Shown: piece by piece, positions 6,385 to 8,282 of the stretch
Position numbering within the stretch: position 1 is the stretch's first letter
How the letters are laid out: each line of letters starts with the position of its first letter
Source of the DNA: JAFGOY01 sp034430335
GTDB lineage: Bacteria; Chloroflexota; Anaerolineae; Aggregatilineales; UBA3940
Direction of reading: 5' to 3'
NCBI GenBank assembly: GCA_034430335.1
Contig: DAOUES010000019.1
Location: forward strand, 1-8,282
DNA: 8,282 nt
Notes under the pieces: model-generated
The model's database searches: none
Told to the model about the DNA's origin: nothing
The model's input: the letters and a program-made list of their open reading frames with translations, nothing else
Made by a program: the position numbers and the translations under genes

Positions 6385-6497
6385 AAATGGCTGTTCTTCC
6401 TATCTGGTGTACCGGGTCAGGTTGGGGTGTCAGGTTGTAATCCGGTCGTTTTTTTTCAGAACCCCACGCCCTGTGGAGTGTTCGTTTGGTTAGTACG

Positions 6498-6506
6498 ACT
6501 ATAACA
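6498..6506 (-). promoter_or_regulatory. Possible extended -10 promoter for prmA-kinase
   Basis: On the - strand the sequence reads TGTTATAGT, an extended -10 (TG-n-TATAGT, 5 of 6 core matches). No good -35 box lies 17-18 bases upstream, as expected for some extended -10 promoters. Transcription would start near 6491, giving a leader of about 105 bases to the prmA ATG. Confidence 0.45.
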
Positions 6507-6576
6507 GTGATCAATGGTGATAGCGAATTTGCCGGTAGATGCCTGAGATGTAGGCTTTCCGTTGGCTCAATATCTG

Positions 6577-6605
6577 TTGACAGTCTATCACCGGCACGGT
6601 AGACT
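6577..6605 (+). promoter_or_regulatory. Sigma-70-type promoter for the SAM riboswitch and synthetase gene
   Basis: A perfect -35 TTGACA (6577-6582) and a -10 TAGACT (6600-6605, 4 of 6) are 17 bases apart, the ideal spacing. Transcription would start near 6612, about 40 bases before the aptamer. The position just upstream of a transcriptional riboswitch supports the call. Confidence 0.7.
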
Positions 6606-6650
6606 ACGGCTCACGTTAAAAATATCAGATCAGGTTAATTGGAAAGACGG

Positions 6651-6783
6651 CTTCTCATCCTGAGAGGTGGAGGGACCGGCCCTTTGAAGCCTCGGCAACC
6701 GCCTGATGGTCAGCTATGCTGGCCAGGGGAATGGTGCCAATTCCGTCAGAGTGACTCTCTGTAGGACTTTGGAAGATGAGAAG
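6651..6783 (+). promoter_or_regulatory. SAM-I (S-box) riboswitch aptamer
   Basis: The conserved S-box core is plain: GAGAGGTGGAGGGACCGGCC (6662-6681), then TTTGAAGCCTCGGCAACC (6683-6700), and GGTGCCAATTCC (6733-6744) on the 3' side. Helix P1 is nine perfect pairs, CTTCTCATC 6651-6659 with GATGAGAAG 6775-6783. P4 is CAGAG...CTCT at 6747-6761. The P3 region spans about 6700-6735. Binding of S-adenosylmethionine stabilises P1 and frees the downstream terminator, switching off the SAM synthetase gene when SAM is plentiful. This is established for the class; the fit here is by sequence. Confidence 0.95.
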
Positions 6784-6815
6784 AGACGCCAGACACTGGA
6801 ATCAATCCTGTTGCG

Positions 6816-6851
6816 CGCCTCTTCTCGCATGAGAGAGGCGTTTTCCTTTTT
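6816..6851 (+). terminator. Riboswitch expression-platform terminator
   Basis: CGCCTCT 6816-6822 and CTC 6824-6826 pair with GAG 6831-6833 and AGAGGCG 6834-6840 (one bulged T at 6823, loop GCAT), followed by TTTTCCTTTTT 6841-6851. The competing antiterminator is visible: GAGAAGAG 6778-6785, which includes the 3' strand of P1, is complementary to CTCTTCTC 6819-6826, and CGC 6787-6789 extends it with GCG 6815-6817 across one A-C mismatch. P1 formation therefore excludes the antiterminator and allows termination. Confidence 0.9.
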
Positions 6852-6880
6852 GCCCGCAGCAGGAGGAATAAGTAATCATC

Positions 6881-8071
6881 ATGACCGACCGTAATATCGT
6901 AGTAACCAAGGCAATTGGGACCTGGATCGAGGATCGCCCGGTTGAGATCGTCGAGCGCAAGGGTATCGGCCATCCGGACAGTCTGTGCGACGGGATCGCC
7001 GAGCGCATTTCAGTCGAATATACCCGCTGGTGTCACGAACACCTCGGCGCACCGCTCCACCATAATTTCGATAAAGTCCAACTGGTCGCGGGTGATGTCG
7101 ACGTCAGGTATGGGTACGCCGAACTGCTCAAGCCGATCCGCATCCAGATCGCCGGGCGCGGCACGCCGATTGCTCCCGACGGCACCAAAATCCCGATGGA
7201 TGCCATCGCCATCAACGCGGCGAAGGCCCATATCCGCGAAACGATGAAACACCTCGATCCCGACCAGCATTGTGTGATCGACAGCTACGCCGGGCACGGC
7301 TCAAGTGAGCTGATGCACGCCGTGAATGAGGTCACCGCCAACGATACCAGCTTTGGCTGTGCGCACTGGCCCTATTCACACCTTGAAGAGTCCGTGTACG
7401 AAACCTGCAACTACATCAACCTTGACTTGGTCAACCAGTTCCCCGTCGGCGAAGATGTCAAGGTGATGGGTGCCCGCGTTGCCGGTCAAACCGTCCTCAC
7501 CTGCGCGATTCCCTTCATGGCCCGCGAGATCAGGGACGCCCAGGAGTACATCGAAGCCAAAGACGCGGTGCAGCAGGCCGTGCAGACCTTTGTCGATAAC
7601 CTGAACTCACAAAAGGTCCGGGTTGATGTCAACACGGCTGATAACGTCGAAGCGGGTGCCGTCTACCTGACACTGACCGGCACCAGCGCCGAGATGGGCG
7701 ACGACGGTTCTGTCGGGCGTGGCAATCGTGTGACGGGCGTCATCGCGCCTTTTCGCTGCGCCTCACTCGAAGCGGCAGCGGGCAAAAACCCGATCAGCCA
7801 TGTCGGTAAGCTCTACAACGTCCTATCGCTGCTGGCGGCCAGGGATATCGTCGATCAGGTCGCCGATGTCAAACAGGCCGAGGTCTATATTCTCAGCCAG
7901 ATCGGCAAGCCCCTTGACCAGCCCCTGGTGGCGACGGCCAATGTCACGACGATCAGCGGCGATTTGACCGACGCGGTGAGAGCCGAAGTCGCCGCCGTGC
8001 TCGACCGTCAGTTGAGTGACATGGTTGGCCTGCGTGAAGTGCTGTTGAATCAAACCGTCTCGATGTACTAA
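6881..8071 (+). CDS. S-adenosylmethionine synthetase, archaeal-type (MAT)
   Basis: A 396-residue cytoplasmic enzyme making S-adenosylmethionine from methionine and ATP. It belongs to the archaeal-type AdoMet synthetase family (Pfam AdoMet_Synthase) and not to bacterial MetK. Markers are ERKGIGHPDSLCDGIAE (25-41), LHHNFDKVQLVAGD (59-72), AGHGSSELMHAVNEV (137-151), NDTSFG (154-159), GTSAEMGDDGSVGRGNR (267-283) and SLEAAAGKNPISHVGK (295-310). The length is normal for the family (about 400) and no frameshift is seen. AGGAGG at 6861-6866 lies 14 bases before the ATG, a rather long spacing; no better start is available. The gene is controlled by the SAM-I riboswitch upstream and ends at the terminator 8098-8126. 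Divergent prmA is a consumer of its product. I leave the symbol blank because metK normally names the unrelated-in-sequence bacterial family. Confidence 0.95.
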   Translation: MTDRNIVVTKAIGTWIEDRPVEIVERKGIGHPDSLCDGIAERISVEYTRWCHEHLGAPLHHNFDKVQLVAGDVDVRYGYAELLKPIRIQIAGRGTPIAPDGTKIPMDAIAINAAKAHIRETMKHLDPDQHCVIDSYAGHGSSELMHAVNEVTANDTSFGCAHWPYSHLEESVYETCNYINLDLVNQFPVGEDVKVMGARVAGQTVLTCAIPFMAREIRDAQEYIEAKDAVQQAVQTFVDNLNSQKVRVDVNTADNVEAGAVYLTLTGTSAEMGDDGSVGRGNRVTGVIAPFRCASLEAAAGKNPISHVGKLYNVLSLLAARDIVDQVADVKQAEVYILSQIGKPLDQPLVATANVTTISGDLTDAVRAEVAAVLDRQLSDMVGLREVLLNQTVSMY

Positions 8072-8097
8072 ACTGCTGTACCGTTGATGGAGAAACG

Positions 8098-8129
8098 AAG
8101 GCTGGGGGATTTCCTCCAGCCTTTTTGTT
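8098..8129 (+). terminator. Intrinsic terminator after SAM synthetase gene
   Basis: AAGGCTGG 8098-8105 pairs with CCAGCCTT 8116-8123, and the loop can add GG 8107-8108 with CC 8113-8114. A T-run follows (8122-8126, then GTT). It begins 26 bases after the stop codon. Confidence 0.9.
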
Positions 8130-8150
8130 AAACATACGATTCAAGCTCCA

Positions 8151-8199
8151 TCTGCCCCCTTGGGGGAAGTGGCGCGAAGCGCCAAAGGGGGTAGGGGGT
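8151..8199. repeat. Nested palindromic repeat-like element
   Basis: An outer inverted repeat CCCCCTT 8155-8161 with AAGGGGG 8185-8191 surrounds an inner perfect hairpin TGGCGC 8170-8175 with GCGCCA 8179-8184 (loop GAA). Additional G-runs at 8162-8166 and 8194-8198 allow alternative pairing with the C-run. It follows the terminator and has no coding content. The compact nested form resembles a dispersed intergenic repeat (REP/MITE-like); copy number cannot be judged from one window. Confidence 0.5.
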
Positions 8200-8259
8200 G
8201 TGTCAGACTGTTGAATAATCAGCGCCAGCCGTCGAATATAACGATCCACCTGCCGTCTG

Positions 8260-8268
8260 TGCTATACT
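8260..8268 (+). promoter_or_regulatory. Possible extended -10 promoter at the window edge
   Basis: TGCTATACT (8260-8268) fits an extended -10 (TG-n-TATACT, 5 of 6 core matches). No convincing -35 lies at the usual distance, and the gene it would serve lies beyond the window, so this is tentative. A second -10-like TATAAC at 8237-8242 is 20 bases after TTGAAT (8211-8216), too far for a good pair. Confidence 0.35.
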
Positions 8269-8282
8269 CATCCGTAGTTGAA

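Larger units (their letters stand above)
6385..6650. other. Divergent promoter region between prmA and SAM synthetase gene
   Basis: This non-coding stretch holds regulatory sites for both directions. For prmA there is an extended -10 on the - strand (6498-6506), and two copies of CAACCTGA (on + as TCAGGTTG at 6417-6424 and 6430-6437, 13 bases apart) plus an A8 run (T8 at 6449-6456 on +) in its leader. For the SAM synthetase gene there is the promoter at 6577-6605, and the riboswitch begins at 6651. I see no gene here. Confidence 0.6.

Noticed and set aside
6431..6460. Intrinsic terminator on the + strand ending in the T8 run
   Set aside because: Only a weak ACCGG/CCGGT pairing with a long loop precedes the T-run, and no + strand gene ends here.
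5531..6514. Long - strand frame of 327 codons overlapping prmA in another frame
   Set aside because: It is the shifted frame of prmA, rich in Arg/Gly/Pro, with no family motif; prmA in the other frame has all its signatures.
1..8282. CRISPR array, tRNA, rRNA, integrase or transposase
   Set aside because: No regularly spaced repeats, no tRNA-like cloverleaf or CCA end, and no mobile-element protein was seen on either strand.

Overview
The window reads as ordinary chromosome of a GC-rich, probably Chloroflexota-like bacterium. That guess rests on overall gene style: a stand-alone TrpB2, a four-domain S1 protein, an arginine-rich S21 with a TTG start, hairpin-rich intergenic repeats, and an archaeal-type S-adenosylmethionine synthetase under a bacterial riboswitch. 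It is an inference and not a taxonomic proof. I see no phage genes, transposase, CRISPR array, tRNA or rRNA.

Left part (1-2401, + strand): the last 33 codons of what looks like tryptophanyl-tRNA synthetase; an intergenic stretch with a three-hairpin repeat-like element; a stand-alone tryptophan synthase beta chain of the TrpB2 class; and a small HXXEE-like membrane protein. Indole-to-tryptophan conversion and tryptophan charging are thus neighbours, although no trpA or other trp biosynthetic gene is visible.

Middle (2402-4389, + strand): a translation cluster opening with a good sigma-70-type promoter, then a four-domain ribosomal protein S1-like protein, ribosomal protein S21 and initiation factor IF-1, closed by an intrinsic terminator. 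Facing it on the - strand (4373-6384) are prmA (ribosomal protein L11 methyltransferase) and an aminoglycoside-phosphotransferase/choline-kinase-fold protein whose GTG start overlaps the prmA stop by 4 bases. The terminator hairpin of infA overlaps the stop codon of the kinase gene.

Right part (6385-8282): a divergent regulatory region separates prmA from an S-adenosylmethionine synthetase gene. The latter has a TTGACA/TAGACT promoter, a complete SAM-I (S-box) aptamer and a terminator/antiterminator expression platform whose alternative pairings can be read base by base. The enzyme belongs to the archaeal-type MAT family and not to the usual bacterial MetK family. It ends at a strong intrinsic terminator, followed by a nested palindromic repeat and a possible promoter for a gene beyond the window.

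No wholly new system is evident. The most notable points are the archaeal-family enzyme under a bacterial SAM riboswitch, the uncharacterised kinase translationally coupled to PrmA, and two structured intergenic repeat-like elements.
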